Assembly (NCBI RefSeq): GCF_014207705.1
Contig: NZ_JACHIU010000001.1
Location: 5,138,501 to 5,202,500 of the forward strand
DNA length: 64,000 nt
Origin: Sphaerisporangium rubeum
GTDB taxonomy: Bacteria; Actinomycetota; Actinomycetes; Streptosporangiales; Streptosporangiaceae
Direction of reading: 5' to 3'
Program-made: the position numbers and the translations under genes
Shown: piece after piece, positions 36,851 to 45,408 of the stretch
Layout: each line of letters opens with the position of its first letter
Numbering within the stretch: the stretch's first letter is position 1
The notes under the pieces: generated by a model
What the model was told of the DNA's origin: nothing
What the model saw: the letters and a program-made list of their open reading frames with translations, nothing else
Databases searched by the model: none

Positions 36851-36880
36851 AGTATGCGCAGAATGAAAACCGTTGTCAAA
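36851..36880 (-). promoter_or_regulatory. znu promoter with Zur box
   Basis: On the minus strand TTGACA (36880-36875), 17 bp, then CATACT (36856-36851) makes a near-ideal vegetative promoter. TGAAAACCGTTGTCA on the plus strand (36864-36878) is a 15-bp palindrome with one mismatch and fits the Zur-box pattern TGAAAAT/C...TTTTCA. It fills the space between -35 and -10, so zinc-loaded Zur would block polymerase. The predicted start site near 36844 is about four bases from the znuA ATG. Confidence 0.8.
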
Positions 36881-36885
36881 ACCAC

Positions 36886-37329
36886 TCAGAAGAGTCCGAA
36901 GCGATCAAGGGCCAGGAGCAGCAGGAACGTGCCGAGCGCCACCCGCATCAGCCTGCCCCCCTTACCCAGCGACGGCCACGACATGTACGCCAGCCATCCC
37001 ACGAAGCCGAGCACCGGGAGCGCGGCGAGACCACCTCGCCAGTCGTCCATCACGAACCCGGCGAGCAACAGCACCACCATCACCACCGGGACCACCCAGC
37101 GCGGCAGCCCGTACAGGTAGACCAGCGGCGTCGCGCTCCTGCGCTCCACCGCGCGCCGCGTCCCTGTCGCGCCGGGGGTGACGAAGTGCTCGCCTTTCGG
37201 CAACGGCCGTCCGCCGCGGGGCCGTCCCCCGCCGGACTTGCGCGCGAGCGGGTGAGCGGGTACCGCACGCTCAGGCGGCGGTCCACCACGGGAGGGCTTG
37301 GAGGACTCGGAATCACGCTTGTCGGCCAC
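36886..37329 (-). CDS. Small membrane protein, DUF6703-like
   Basis: 147 residues. A ~65-residue Pro/Arg/Gly-rich cytoplasmic head (SRGGPPPERAVPAHPLARKS) is followed by three hydrophobic helices (VVPVVMVVLLLAGFVMD, LAALPVLGFVGWLAYM, LMRVALGTFLLLLALDRFGLF). The layout matches an actinobacterial membrane family I associate with DUF6703; the function is unknown. Its 3' end stops only a few bases before the Zur-controlled promoter of znuA on the same strand. Read-through would carry it into the zinc operon. Confidence 0.75.
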   Translation of the reverse strand: MADKRDSESSKPSRGGPPPERAVPAHPLARKSGGGRPRGGRPLPKGEHFVTPGATGTRRAVERRSATPLVYLYGLPRWVVPVVMVVLLLAGFVMDDWRGGLAALPVLGFVGWLAYMSWPSLGKGGRLMRVALGTFLLLLALDRFGLF

Positions 37330-37420
37330 GCTTCAGCGTAGCGTCACCGCACGCGGCGGCCTTCCGCCGCGGACACCTCCGGCGGGAAGGCAATGGAAGG
37401 GAATAGGCCACCCCAGTGCT

Positions 37421-37440
37421 AAGTTAACTTGAGTCACTCA
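37421..37440. promoter_or_regulatory. Two adjacent palindromes upstream of the flavin reductase/HxlR pair
   Basis: AAGTTAACTT (37421-37430) and TGAGTCACTCA (37430-37440) are perfect palindromes sharing one base. They lie 30-50 bp before the reductase ATG (37470, ribosome site GAGGAG at 37458-37463). The local DNA is unusually AT-rich for this genome. The downstream HxlR-type regulator is the likely binder. Confidence 0.55.
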
Positions 37441-37469
37441 GCATTTCTTAGTACTGCGAGGAGTACGAC

Positions 37470-38051
37470 ATGGCGAAGCTTCAGATCATCGTGGCGAGCA
37501 CCCGTCCCGGCCGGGTGGGCCTGCCGGTGGCCGAGTGGGTCGAGGAGGCGGCGCGCGCGCACGGCGCGTTCGAGGAGGTCGAGCTGGTGGACCTGGCCGA
37601 GGTGAACCTGCCGTTCCTCGACGAGCCGCACCACCCGCGCCTGCGGACGTACGTCCACCAGCACACCAAGGACTGGAGCGCCAGGATCGCCGGTGCCGAC
37701 GCGTACGTGTTCGTCATGCCGGAGTACAACTACGGGTACAGCGCGCCGCTGAAGAACGCCATCGACTACCTGCACCACGAGTGGGCCTACAAGCCCGTCG
37801 GCCTGGTCAGCTACGGCGGCGTCGCCGCCGGCACCCGCGCCGCGCAGATGATCAAGCAGGTGGTCACCACCCTCAAGATGACCCCAGTGTTCGAGGCGAT
37901 CGCCATCCCCTTCGTCCAGCAGTTCCTCGACGAGGACGGTAATCTCTCACCCAACGACGTCATACTCTCCGCCTCCAAGGCGATGTTCGACGAGCTCAAG
38001 CGCGTCTCCGACGCCTTGCGTCCCCTGCGCGAAACCCCCCAGCCCGCGTGA
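37470..38051 (+). CDS. NADPH-dependent FMN reductase (flavodoxin fold)
   Basis: 193 residues with a GAGGAG ribosome site. The flavodoxin-like fold begins LQIIVASTRPGRVGLPVAEW (FMN phosphate loop) and contains VFVMPEYNYGYSAPLKNAIDYL, the signature of the NADPH-dependent FMN reductase/quinone reductase family, then VGLVSYGGVAAGTRAA. It reduces FMN, quinones or azo compounds in the cytoplasm. An HxlR-type regulator follows after 6 bp, so the pair is a small redox- or electrophile-responsive operon. Confidence 0.94.
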   Translation: MAKLQIIVASTRPGRVGLPVAEWVEEAARAHGAFEEVELVDLAEVNLPFLDEPHHPRLRTYVHQHTKDWSARIAGADAYVFVMPEYNYGYSAPLKNAIDYLHHEWAYKPVGLVSYGGVAAGTRAAQMIKQVVTTLKMTPVFEAIAIPFVQQFLDEDGNLSPNDVILSASKAMFDELKRVSDALRPLRETPQPA

Positions 38052-38057
38052 GGCCCG

Positions 38058-38393
38058 ATGCACGAGATCCACGAGGTCTGTACCCGCTTCCACACCGCCG
38101 TCGAGCTGATCGGCGCGCGGTGGAGCGGCGCCATCCTGCGCGCCGTCTTCACCGGGGCCCACAGGTTCGCGCAGATCAAGGAGGCCATCCCCGGCCTCAG
38201 CGACACCATGTTGTCCGCACGCCTGCGCACCCTTGAGGCCGAAGGACTCATCACCAGGACCGTCCTGCACACGACCCCCGTGCAGGTCGAGTACCACCTC
38301 ACCGCCAAGGGCCAGGACCTGGCCCCCGTGCTCGACGCGCTGATCGACTGGTCGCACAAGTGGATCCCCCTCTCCCCCGGCTCCCGCGAGTGA
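38058..38393 (+). CDS. HxlR-family transcriptional regulator
   Basis: 111 residues. It has the typical winged-helix pattern VELIGARWSGAILRAVFTGAHRF, FAQIKEAIPGLSDTMLSARLRTLEAEGLI and VEYHLTAKGQDLAPVLDAL. HxlR proteins such as HypR and YodB sense electrophiles or redox state, frequently through a cysteine near the N-terminus; here a Cys lies at position 8 (EVCTRF). It follows the flavin reductase by 6 bp and probably binds the palindromes at 37421-37440. Confidence 0.92.
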   Translation: MHEIHEVCTRFHTAVELIGARWSGAILRAVFTGAHRFAQIKEAIPGLSDTMLSARLRTLEAEGLITRTVLHTTPVQVEYHLTAKGQDLAPVLDALIDWSHKWIPLSPGSRE

Positions 38394-38473
38394 CCACGGC
38401 CGCGCGCCGGGAGGGGATACGCTTTCCGACGGGAACGGTCACGTTGGTCCACCGGGTCATAGGGGAAAAGCGG

Positions 38474-39028
38474 ATGCCATTCGGTCATGACATGGCGTGC
38501 TCCCTCGCCGCCGTCGCCGACCTGATCAACACCGCTCCGCAGACCGCGGCCGACGGCTCCGACGGCCTCGCGACCCTGCCGGACCTCGAGGCCTACGTCA
38601 GCCGCCGCAAGGTCAGCGGCGTCGGCGAGGTGCGCCAGGCCGACCTGGAGCAGGCCCGCGCGCTGCGCGCGACCTTCCTCGACATCTTCGCCTCCCCCGA
38701 CGCCTCGACCGCCGTCGAACGCGTCAACGCGCTGCTGGAACGCACCCGCATCACCGCACGCCTGACCGAGCACGACGGCTACCCCCTGCACGTCCACTAC
38801 TTCGGCCCCGGCGCCTCCCTGACCGAGCACCTGGCCGCCGACTGCGGCGTGGCGCTGGCGCACCTGCTGGTCATGGGTGAGTGGGAACGCCTGCGCGCCT
38901 GCACCGCACCCGGCTGCGCCAAGGTCTTCTTCGACGAGTCCCGCAACCGCTCCCGCGTCTACTGCGACAGCCGCACCTGCGGCAACCGCATGCACGTCGC
39001 CGCCTACCGGGCCCGCCGCCGCGCTTGA
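38474..39028 (+). CDS. CGNR zinc-finger (ABATE-domain) protein
   Basis: 184 residues from ATG 38474, ten or so bases after AGGGGAAAAG. The N-terminal region (SLAAVADLINTAP, LEQARALRATFLDIF, RVNALLERTRITARLT) is the helical ABATE stress-related domain. The C-terminus is the CGNR zinc finger (CTAPGCAKVFFDESRNRSR, YCDSRTCGNRMHVAAYR). These are predicted actinobacterial regulators, many of them next to transport or stress genes; no target is evident. It stands alone after the HxlR gene, facing the DUF899 gene. Confidence 0.9.
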   Translation: MPFGHDMACSLAAVADLINTAPQTAADGSDGLATLPDLEAYVSRRKVSGVGEVRQADLEQARALRATFLDIFASPDASTAVERVNALLERTRITARLTEHDGYPLHVHYFGPGASLTEHLAADCGVALAHLLVMGEWERLRACTAPGCAKVFFDESRNRSRVYCDSRTCGNRMHVAAYRARRRA

Positions 39029-39046
39029 GCCGGCGAGAGCCGGTGC

Positions 39047-39676
39047 TCAGCCGTACGTCGGACGCTGGGGCCAGCCGGGTGGGGAGTCCTCCCAGTCCTG
39101 CATGCGGCCGTACGGTGTCAGGTCGAGGATGCTGTGGCCGAACAGGAGGCGGTCCACGCCGCGGGACGTGGTGTTGTAGGTGCGGTAGATGTCGTCGCCG
39201 TCGCGGAGGAAGACGGTGAGCATGAAGCCGCCGCCGGCGTCGCAGTCGGCGGAGAAGGTCGTGCCGCGGGAGGAGACGAAGGGCAGGGTCCAGCCTTTTT
39301 TCTGCTTGTACGCCTCGATCTGGGACAGCGGCATGTTGGAGACGGTGGCCCACGAGACGCCGCGGTCGGCCAGCAGAGGGAGCGCCGTCACCGGGACGTT
39401 GTCGGTGAAGGCCGTGCAGCCGGGGCAGTAGTGGTCGGGGCCGTTGTCCATGAACTGGTAGACGACGAGCTCACCGCGGCCTTCGAAGAGGTCGAGCAGG
39501 GTCTTCGGGCCGGTGGGGGTGTCGAAGGTGTATTTGTTCTCGAAACCCGTCATGGGGAGGCGGCGGCGCCGCGCGGCCAGAGCGTCCTGAGCGCGGGTCA
39601 GCTCTTTCTCGGCGGCCAGCAACTCGGCGCGGGCCTGCCGCCACTCGTCGAGCGGGACTGTCGGGGGTTTCTCCAT
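39047..39676 (-). CDS. DUF899-family thioredoxin-like protein
   Basis: 209 residues from ATG 39676. A helical N-terminus (VPLDEWRQARAELLAAEKELTRA) leads into MTGFENKYTFDTPTGPKTL, then ELVVYQFMDNGPDHYCPGC with a CxxC at the position of a thioredoxin active site. VSWATVSNMPLSQIEAYKQKKGW and a C-terminal FGHSILDLTPYGRMQDWEDSP complete the family pattern. The fold suggests redox chemistry, but no reaction is established. It is convergent with the CGNR gene, with 18 bp between the stops. Confidence 0.9.
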   Translation of the reverse strand: MEKPPTVPLDEWRQARAELLAAEKELTRAQDALAARRRRLPMTGFENKYTFDTPTGPKTLLDLFEGRGELVVYQFMDNGPDHYCPGCTAFTDNVPVTALPLLADRGVSWATVSNMPLSQIEAYKQKKGWTLPFVSSRGTTFSADCDAGGGFMLTVFLRDGDDIYRTYNTTSRGVDRLLFGHSILDLTPYGRMQDWEDSPPGWPQRPTYG

Positions 39677-39750
39677 GCGCCGATTGTTCCCGTGAGCACC
39701 GACAAAAGCGTGCGGCTCGCCGCCGGCCGTCGGGACCGGCCTGGCGTCGG

Positions 39751-40524
39751 TCAGGTGACGTTGGGGAGCGCGCCGCCGTAGCGGCGGTCGCGTTTGGCGT
39801 AGATCTCGCAGGCCTGCCACAGGTCGCGGCGGTCGAAGTCGGGCCAGAGCTGGTTGAGGAAGACCATCTCGGCGTAGGCGGACTGCCAGAGCAGGAAGTT
39901 GGAGATGCGCTGCTCGCCGGAGCTGCGGATGAACAGGTCGACATCGGGGATGTCGGGCTCGTCCAGGTAGCGGGTGAAGACGCGCTCGTTGATCTTGTCG
40001 GGCTTGACGCGGCCGTCCGCGACGTCCCTGGCGAGGCGCGCGGCGGCGTCGACGATCTCGGCGCGGCCGCCGTAGTTGACGCAGAACTGCAGGGTGATGG
40101 TGCTGTTGTTCCTCGTCATCTCCTCGGCGTCGCGCAGCTCGTTGATCACGCTCTTCCAGAGGCGGCCGGGCCGGCCGGCCCAGCGGATGCGGACCCCCAT
40201 GGCGTGCAGCTCGTCACGGCGGCGGCGGATCACGTCGCGGTTGAAGCCCATGAGGAAACGGACCTCGTCGGGGGAACGGCGCCAGTTCTCGGTGGAGAAG
40301 GCGTACGCGGAGAGGTTCTTGACGCCGATCTCGATGGCCCCTTCGATCACGTCGAACAGGGAGGACTCACCCGCCTTGTGGCCCTCGGTCCTCGCGAGCC
40401 CTCGCGCCTTGGCCCAGCGGCCGTTGCCGTCCATGACGATCGCGACGTGCGCGGGAAGCAGGTCACGCGGGATCGGCGGCGGTACGGCGCCGGAGGGATG
40501 CTTGGACGGCGGACGGACGTTCAC
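39751..40524 (-). CDS. uppS: Isoprenyl (undecaprenyl/decaprenyl) diphosphate synthase
   Basis: 257 residues from GTG 40524, about ten bases after AGGAGA. The cis-prenyltransferase motifs are intact: [17 protein letters not shown] (catalytic Asp), [48 protein letters not shown] and [14 protein letters not shown]. It builds the lipid carrier used for peptidoglycan and other wall polymers. recO lies directly upstream on the same strand (47 bp gap), a conserved actinobacterial order. Confidence 0.97.
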   Translation of the reverse strand: MNVRPPSKHPSGAVPPPIPRDLLPAHVAIVMDGNGRWAKARGLARTEGHKAGESSLFDVIEGAIEIGVKNLSAYAFSTENWRRSPDEVRFLMGFNRDVIRRRRDELHAMGVRIRWAGRPGRLWKSVINELRDAEEMTRNNSTITLQFCVNYGGRAEIVDAAARLARDVADGRVKPDKINERVFTRYLDEPDIPDVDLFIRSSGEQRISNFLLWQSAYAEMVFLNQLWPDFDRRDLWQACEIYAKRDRRYGGALPNVT

Positions 40525-40571
40525 GTTGTGTTTCTCTCCTGGGATATGCGGTGGAACGTTCTGAGTTGCGG

Positions 40572-41300
40572 TCAGACGCGCTCGACGTGAGGCAGGGACC
40601 GGATGCCGTGCTCCAGGTGCCACTGGAGGTAGGCGGCCACCAGGCCGCTGCACTCGGTGCGGTGGCGCTGCTCGGAGGCGTCGGCGGTGTCCCAGTCGCC
40701 GCGGATCAGCGCGATCATGAGGCCGATCGTCTCGGCGGCCGGCACCGCGGCCCCGGCGGGACGGCAGCCGCCGCACACCACGCCACCCGCCGCGATGGCG
40801 AAGGCCCGGATCGCCGGGGTGGAGCACCGCGCGCACGAGTCGAGCGCCGGAGCGTACCCGGCGACGGCCAGCGAGCGCAGGAAGTAGGCGTCGAGGACCA
40901 GTCTGGCCTCGTGACCCCGGTCGGCCAGCGTGCGCAGGCCCCCGACGAGCAGCAGGAACTGCCGCAGCGCGGGTTCCTTCTCGCTCACGGTGAGCCGGTC
41001 GGCGGTCTCCAGCATGGCGACACCCGCGGTGTAGCGGGGGTAGTCGGCCACGAGCGCCTCACCGTACGGCCGCAGCGTCTCGGCCTGGGTGATCACGTCG
41101 AGGGAACGGCCGACGTGCAGTTGCAGGTCGACGTGGGTGAACGGCTCCAGCCGCGCACCGAACCTGGAGGTGGTGCGCCGCACCCCTTTGGCGACGCCGC
41201 GCACCTTGCCCGTGCGCTTGGTGAGCACCGTGACGATGCGATCCGCCTCACCCAGCTTCTGGGTGCGCAGCACGACTCCCTCGTCACGGTAGAGGTTCAC
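40572..41300 (-). CDS. recO: DNA repair protein RecO
   Basis: 242 residues, the normal size. An N-terminal OB fold ([46 protein letters not shown]) is followed by a helical domain with a zinc site ([20 protein letters not shown]). RecO loads RecA on SSB-coated DNA with RecR in the RecFOR route. The C-terminus ([20 protein letters not shown]) is conserved. It is the first gene of the recO-uppS pair. Confidence 0.97.
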   Translation of the reverse strand: MNLYRDEGVVLRTQKLGEADRIVTVLTKRTGKVRGVAKGVRRTTSRFGARLEPFTHVDLQLHVGRSLDVITQAETLRPYGEALVADYPRYTAGVAMLETADRLTVSEKEPALRQFLLLVGGLRTLADRGHEARLVLDAYFLRSLAVAGYAPALDSCARCSTPAIRAFAIAAGGVVCGGCRPAGAAVPAAETIGLMIALIRGDWDTADASEQRHRTECSGLVAAYLQWHLEHGIRSLPHVERV

Positions 41301-41511
41301 CAGCCCAGTCTAGGGACGCCGCGGCCCCGGCGTGCCGTCCCCGGACGACATCAGCCGACACGCGTGGTGGGTCCGTGTGGCGGCGTTATGCGGCGAATAT
41401 GTCTCGGAGGATTCCCGATGACGTCGCGCGCCGGAACAGTCACTAAACTTTCCCCCCTGGCGACACCCCCCTCGATCGCCACCGCCTCTGCACCACTGCT
41501 GAAAGGGTGAC

Positions 41512-43116
41512 ATGACCCGCGTGGTCCTGCTGGGCGCATCGCCCGGCCCGATCGGTTACACCGAGCCGCCAGTCCCGGCCGCCCGCCTGGCGCTCACGTC
41601 GCTACCCGGCTCGCCTTCCGTGCTCAGCCGGCTGTACGGCCAGCTCACCGCCATGGACGCCGAGCCGCTCGCCATCACCCGCCCCGCCGACGCCGAGGAC
41701 TTCCGCGCGTACCCCGGCCGGGTCGTGGAGTCACCCGACCTCGCGGGAGACCTGCGCGCGCTGGCCGACGCCGTCGAGCACGCGACCGACAATCTCTTCA
41801 TCGTCCCCGCGTGCTCGGTGACGCAGGACGAGTTGATCTACCAGATCACCAAGAGCAAGCGAGGCGCCTTGGCGCTGATCGCCAAGGAGCCGCGCGAGGG
41901 GGACAACGGCGAGACCGCCGACGAGAACGCCACAAACGCCACAGCGGCCAGGGAAGAGATCCCGATCGAGGAGGCCATGCCGGAGATCGGCGCCGGCGTC
42001 CACGAGGGCCTGCCGGTACGTCTGCGGGCCGGCCGGTCCCGCATCGTGTCGGCCGGGTCGGCGTACCACGCGGTCACCCGGCCGAACGCCGTCGCGCTCG
42101 GCCCGCTCCACCTGCACCAGCGGCACGCCGCCACGCTGGCCGAGGCGGCACGTGAGCTCGCCGGCATGGCCCACCTGTTCGGCCCCGAGGACGATCTGGT
42201 GCAGCTGCTGGTGCTCGGCCTGGTGCGCCGCGGCGTCTCGGTCGGCCTGCGCGGCCGCCGCGACCTGTTCTTCGCGCGGGTCCGCACCCAGGAGGACGCC
42301 GACGCCGCCGTGGTGGCCATGGCGGGGTACGACGAGGACCGCGCCAGGCTGAACAACGCGGTCAAGGGGGCCGACGGCTTCTTCACGACCTACTTCGTCA
42401 GCACCTACTCGCGTTTCATCGCGCGCTGGGCCGCGCGGCGCGGGCTGACCCCCAACCAGGTCACGCTGATCTCGATCGCGCTCGGTGTGCTCGCGGCGCT
42501 GGCGTTCGCGACCGGCACCCGTGCCGGATGGGTCACCGGTGGTGTGCTCATCTACTTCGCGTTCGTGTTCGACTGCGTGGACGGCCAGCTCGCGCGGTAC
42601 GCGCGCAAGTTCGGCGTGCTCGGCGCCTGGCTGGACGCGACGTTCGACCGGGCCAAGGAGTACGTCGTCTTCGCGGGCCTCGCGGTCGGCGCGACCGTCG
42701 CCGGTCAGGGCGACGTGTGGACGCTGGCCCTCATGGCGCTGTCGCTCCAGTCGGTGCGCCACCTGCTGGACTTCTCGTTCGGCGCGGCCAACCGCAGGAA
42801 GCCGCCGGCGCCGCTGCCGACGCTGGACCTCGCGGCGGTGGACGACCGGCCGCTGCGCGAGGAGCTGAGCAAGCGCAAGACCGTCAAGGTGTCCCTGGCG
42901 CGCAGCCTGCTGCGGGTGTGGGCCCAGGCGGGCCGGTTCCGTGCCGTCCACTGGGCACGTAAGATGATCGTCTTCCCGATCGGCGAGCGGTTCGCCGTCA
43001 TCGCGATCACCGCGGCCGTGTTCGAGCCCCGCGTCACGTTCCTCACGCTGTTGATCTGGGGCGGCGTCGCGGCCGTCTACACCCTTACCGGACGTCTGAC
43101 GAGGTCCCTCGCATGA
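41512..43116 (+). CDS. CDP-alcohol phosphatidyltransferase with degenerate nucleotidyltransferase-like N-domain
   Basis: 534 residues. Residues ~1-290 resemble a sugar-nucleotidyltransferase fold in outline (SVLSRLYGQLTAMDAEPLAI, NLFIVPACSVTQDEL) but lack the G.G.R...K loop, so this half is probably non-catalytic. From ~300 the CDP-alcohol phosphatidyltransferase domain begins, with FSRF-type entry, GLTPNQVTLISI and the complete D-G-x2-A-R-x8-G-x3-D-x3-D motif (DGQLARYARKFGVLGAWLD, then ATFD) plus about six membrane helices. It transfers a CDP-linked headgroup; the layout recalls bifunctional inositol-phosphate enzymes. ATGA overlap couples it to the DUF5941 gene. Confidence 0.85.
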   Translation: MTRVVLLGASPGPIGYTEPPVPAARLALTSLPGSPSVLSRLYGQLTAMDAEPLAITRPADAEDFRAYPGRVVESPDLAGDLRALADAVEHATDNLFIVPACSVTQDELIYQITKSKRGALALIAKEPREGDNGETADENATNATAAREEIPIEEAMPEIGAGVHEGLPVRLRAGRSRIVSAGSAYHAVTRPNAVALGPLHLHQRHAATLAEAARELAGMAHLFGPEDDLVQLLVLGLVRRGVSVGLRGRRDLFFARVRTQEDADAAVVAMAGYDEDRARLNNAVKGADGFFTTYFVSTYSRFIARWAARRGLTPNQVTLISIALGVLAALAFATGTRAGWVTGGVLIYFAFVFDCVDGQLARYARKFGVLGAWLDATFDRAKEYVVFAGLAVGATVAGQGDVWTLALMALSLQSVRHLLDFSFGAANRRKPPAPLPTLDLAAVDDRPLREELSKRKTVKVSLARSLLRVWAQAGRFRAVHWARKMIVFPIGERFAVIAITAAVFEPRVTFLTLLIWGGVAAVYTLTGRLTRSLA

Positions 43117-43832
43117 TCACCCATCCGCAGACCGCCGCCGTACCGCTCCCCGATCCCGACGAGGAGCGCAGGCGCGTCCAGACGGCCCGCCTGCTCGCCT
43201 ACCGCGACGACGGCCCGCTGGTCGCCGTGCTCCGCGACCGCCTCGGCCGGGGCCTGCCACCGGTCCCCGCGGCGCTGCTCGCGCTCGCGGCCGTGGTGGC
43301 GATCGGCCTCACCGGTGTGCTCGACCCCGGCACCGGGTGGGTCATGCTGCTTCCCGCGCTGGTCATGACCGTGCTGGTGGTGCCGACCGCGCCGCGCGAC
43401 CACCTCGGCCGGTTCGACTGGCTGGTGCCGCCGCTGATCCGCGGCACCGAGTTCATCGCCGTCATCCTCGTCGGCCTGGCCGACGGCACCCCCAAGTGGC
43501 TGCTGTTCGCCTTGATCTACGTGGTGGGTTACCACACCTACGACACGGTGTACCGCACCCGGCAGAGCATCTGGCCGGCCCCGTGGGTCTTCCAGGCGGG
43601 TCTCGGCTGGGAGGTGCGGCTGCTGCTGCTCGGTCTCGGCGCGGCGCTCGGCGTCGGCATGTGGGTGGCCGGCGCGCTGACCCTGTACCTCGGGGTGCTG
43701 TTCGCGTACGAGAGCATCACGAGCTGGCTGCGGCTGGACAAGGAGTCGGCCCTGGCGCAGGCAGGCGACGACCTGGAGGCCTCCCCCGAGGAGGCCCTGG
43801 AGCAGGCCACGGGGGACGCCGAGAAGGCGTGA
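43113..43832 (+). CDS. DUF5941 membrane protein
   Basis: 239 residues. After a soluble head (PLPDPDEERRRVQTARLLAYRDD) there are five or so hydrophobic segments (AALLALAAVVAIGLTGV, VMLLPALVMTVLVVP, FIAVILVGLAD, LLLLGLGAALGVGMWVAG, LTLYLGVLFAY) and an acidic tail. The family is usually adjacent to, or fused with, CDP-alcohol phosphatidyltransferases, and here the two overlap by 4 bp. It probably completes the membrane lipid- or polyol-phosphate enzyme; its own reaction is unknown. A 9-bp-stem hairpin follows. Confidence 0.85.
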   Translation: MITHPQTAAVPLPDPDEERRRVQTARLLAYRDDGPLVAVLRDRLGRGLPPVPAALLALAAVVAIGLTGVLDPGTGWVMLLPALVMTVLVVPTAPRDHLGRFDWLVPPLIRGTEFIAVILVGLADGTPKWLLFALIYVVGYHTYDTVYRTRQSIWPAPWVFQAGLGWEVRLLLLGLGAALGVGMWVAGALTLYLGVLFAYESITSWLRLDKESALAQAGDDLEASPEEALEQATGDAEKA

Positions 43833-43849
43833 CCCTCCGCGTTCCGGCG

Positions 43850-43878
43850 GAGCCCGCGTCTCGTCGAGGCGCGGGCTC
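43850..43878 (+). terminator. Hairpin after the DUF5941 gene
   Basis: GAGCCCGCG (43850-43858) and CGCGGGCTC (43870-43878) form a perfect 9-bp stem with an 11-base loop, 17 bp after the stop at 43832 and before the Lrp gene. There is no T-run, as is common for high-GC actinomycete terminators. Confidence 0.6.
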
Positions 43879-43956
43879 CTCGCATGCCGGGCTCCGGCAC
43901 GCGCCGCGTGGTCGCCGGTTGCGTACGGCACCGGGAGCGGCTGTATACAGGTCAGC

Positions 43957-44421
43957 GTGGAGCTCGATGCGCTGGACCGTGCGATCGTCAAGGCCCTGGT
44001 GGCCGACGCTCGTTCTACGTACGCCGAGATCGGCGGTCAGATCGGGTTGTCGGCGCCGGCGGTGAAGCGGCGGGTCGACCGGCTGCTCAGCAGCGGGGCC
44101 ATCACGGGGTTCACCGCGCGCGTGGAGCCGTCCGCGCTCGGGTGGACCACCGAGGCGTACGTCGAGCTGTTCTGCCGCGGCAAGACCTCCCCGACCGAGA
44201 TCGGCCTCGCCGTCTCGCGGCACCCGGAGGTCGTGTCCGCCTGCACCATCACCGGCGAGGCCGACGCGTTGCTGCACATCCGGGCCAGGGACGTGCGTCA
44301 TGTCGAGCAGGTGATCGAGCGCATCGCGTCGGAGGCGTTCGTCGTGCGCACCAAGAGCTCGATCGTGCTGTCCCGGCTGATCGACACCCCGCACCTGCGG
44401 GACGCCGCGCCGACCCAGTGA
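43957..44421 (+). CDS. Lrp/AsnC-family regulator
   Basis: 154 residues from GTG 43957. The AsnC-type helix-turn-helix (LDALDRAIVKALVADARSTYAEIGGQIGLS, APAVKRRVDRLLSSGAI) is followed by the RAM ligand/oligomer domain (AYVELFCRGKTSPTEIGLAV, VVSACTITGEADALLHIRARD). It sits 186 bp upstream of ddaH-rocD on the same strand, so control of arginine/ornithine catabolism by an amino-acid ligand is the natural reading. Confidence 0.94.
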   Translation: MELDALDRAIVKALVADARSTYAEIGGQIGLSAPAVKRRVDRLLSSGAITGFTARVEPSALGWTTEAYVELFCRGKTSPTEIGLAVSRHPEVVSACTITGEADALLHIRARDVRHVEQVIERIASEAFVVRTKSSIVLSRLIDTPHLRDAAPTQ

Positions 44422-44607
44422 CGTGACGCCGGTGTAACGCTTGCGTGGCGATGGGGTGTCCGCGCAACGGATCGACGGCCGGTGACCTCGGCACGCAACC
44501 GATCGCCGGTGAGGCGCAAGTTCCGCGGCTGGTCCGTCCGTATTCGCGTTTTTAGGCTGTAGCCATCGCTGACCAGCGGTTTTCCCACGCTTCTGACGGA
44601 GTGATAG

Positions 44608-45408
44608 ATGGCCCCCAGCCGGCATTTCCTCATGTGCCGACCCGAGTACTTCGCGGTCGAGTACGCGATCAACCCCTGGATGGATCCGCAGGCGGGAGCC
44701 GACGCGGCCACGGCGGTGCGGCAGTGGGAGGGGCTCAGGGCCGCGTACGAGGAGCTGGGCCACCGGGTCAGCCTCATCGACCCGATCGACGGGCTGCCTG
44801 ACATGGTGTTCGCGGCCAACGGCGCACTGGTCGTGGGGGGCCGCGTGTACGGCGCGCGCTTCGCCAACGTGGAACGGGCAGCGGAGGGGCCGGCGTACCT
44901 TTCGTGGTTCACCGGGAACGGGTACGAGCCGGCGCTGGCGGCGACGCACACCAACGAAGGGGAAGGGGACTTCCTCACGCTCGACGAGGTGATCCTCGCC
45001 GGCACCGGGTTCCGCACGTCGGTGGCCGCGCACCAGGAGGCGCAGGAGTTCCTCGGCCGGCCGGTGGTGACGTTGCGGCTGGTCGACCCCTGTTACTACC
45101 ACCTGGACACGGCGCTGTTCCCCATCGACGGCCGCAACGTCGCGTACTTCCCCGAGGCGTTCTCACCGGGAAGCCAGGAGGTGCTGCGCCGCATGTTCCC
45201 CGACGCCGTGCTCGCCTCCGCGCAGGACGCGGCGGTGCTCGGGCTCAACGCGGTGAGCGACGGCGAGAACGTCGTGATCAACCAGGAGGCCGCCGACCTG
45301 GCCCTTGAGCTGAAAAGGCGCGGACTGAACGTCATCCCCGTCGATCTGAGCGAGCTGCGCAAAGCCGGCGGCGGCCCGAAGTGCTGCACATTGGAGATCC
45401 GCTCATGA
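44608..45408 (+). CDS. ddaH: Dimethylarginine dimethylaminohydrolase-like amidinotransferase-family enzyme
   Basis: 266 residues. Guanidino-group-modifying fold: FLMCRPEYFAVEYAINPWMD, DMVFAANGALV, the EGEGDFLTL acidic site, DPCYYHLDTALFPI with the active-site His, and the C-terminal nucleophile region GGGPKCCTLE. It probably hydrolyses methylarginine to citrulline, or a related guanidine compound. It overlaps rocD by 4 bp, so the products feed arginine/ornithine turnover. Arginine deiminase-like alternatives are less likely given the length and partner. Confidence 0.9.
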   Translation: MAPSRHFLMCRPEYFAVEYAINPWMDPQAGADAATAVRQWEGLRAAYEELGHRVSLIDPIDGLPDMVFAANGALVVGGRVYGARFANVERAAEGPAYLSWFTGNGYEPALAATHTNEGEGDFLTLDEVILAGTGFRTSVAAHQEAQEFLGRPVVTLRLVDPCYYHLDTALFPIDGRNVAYFPEAFSPGSQEVLRRMFPDAVLASAQDAAVLGLNAVSDGENVVINQEAADLALELKRRGLNVIPVDLSELRKAGGGPKCCTLEIRS

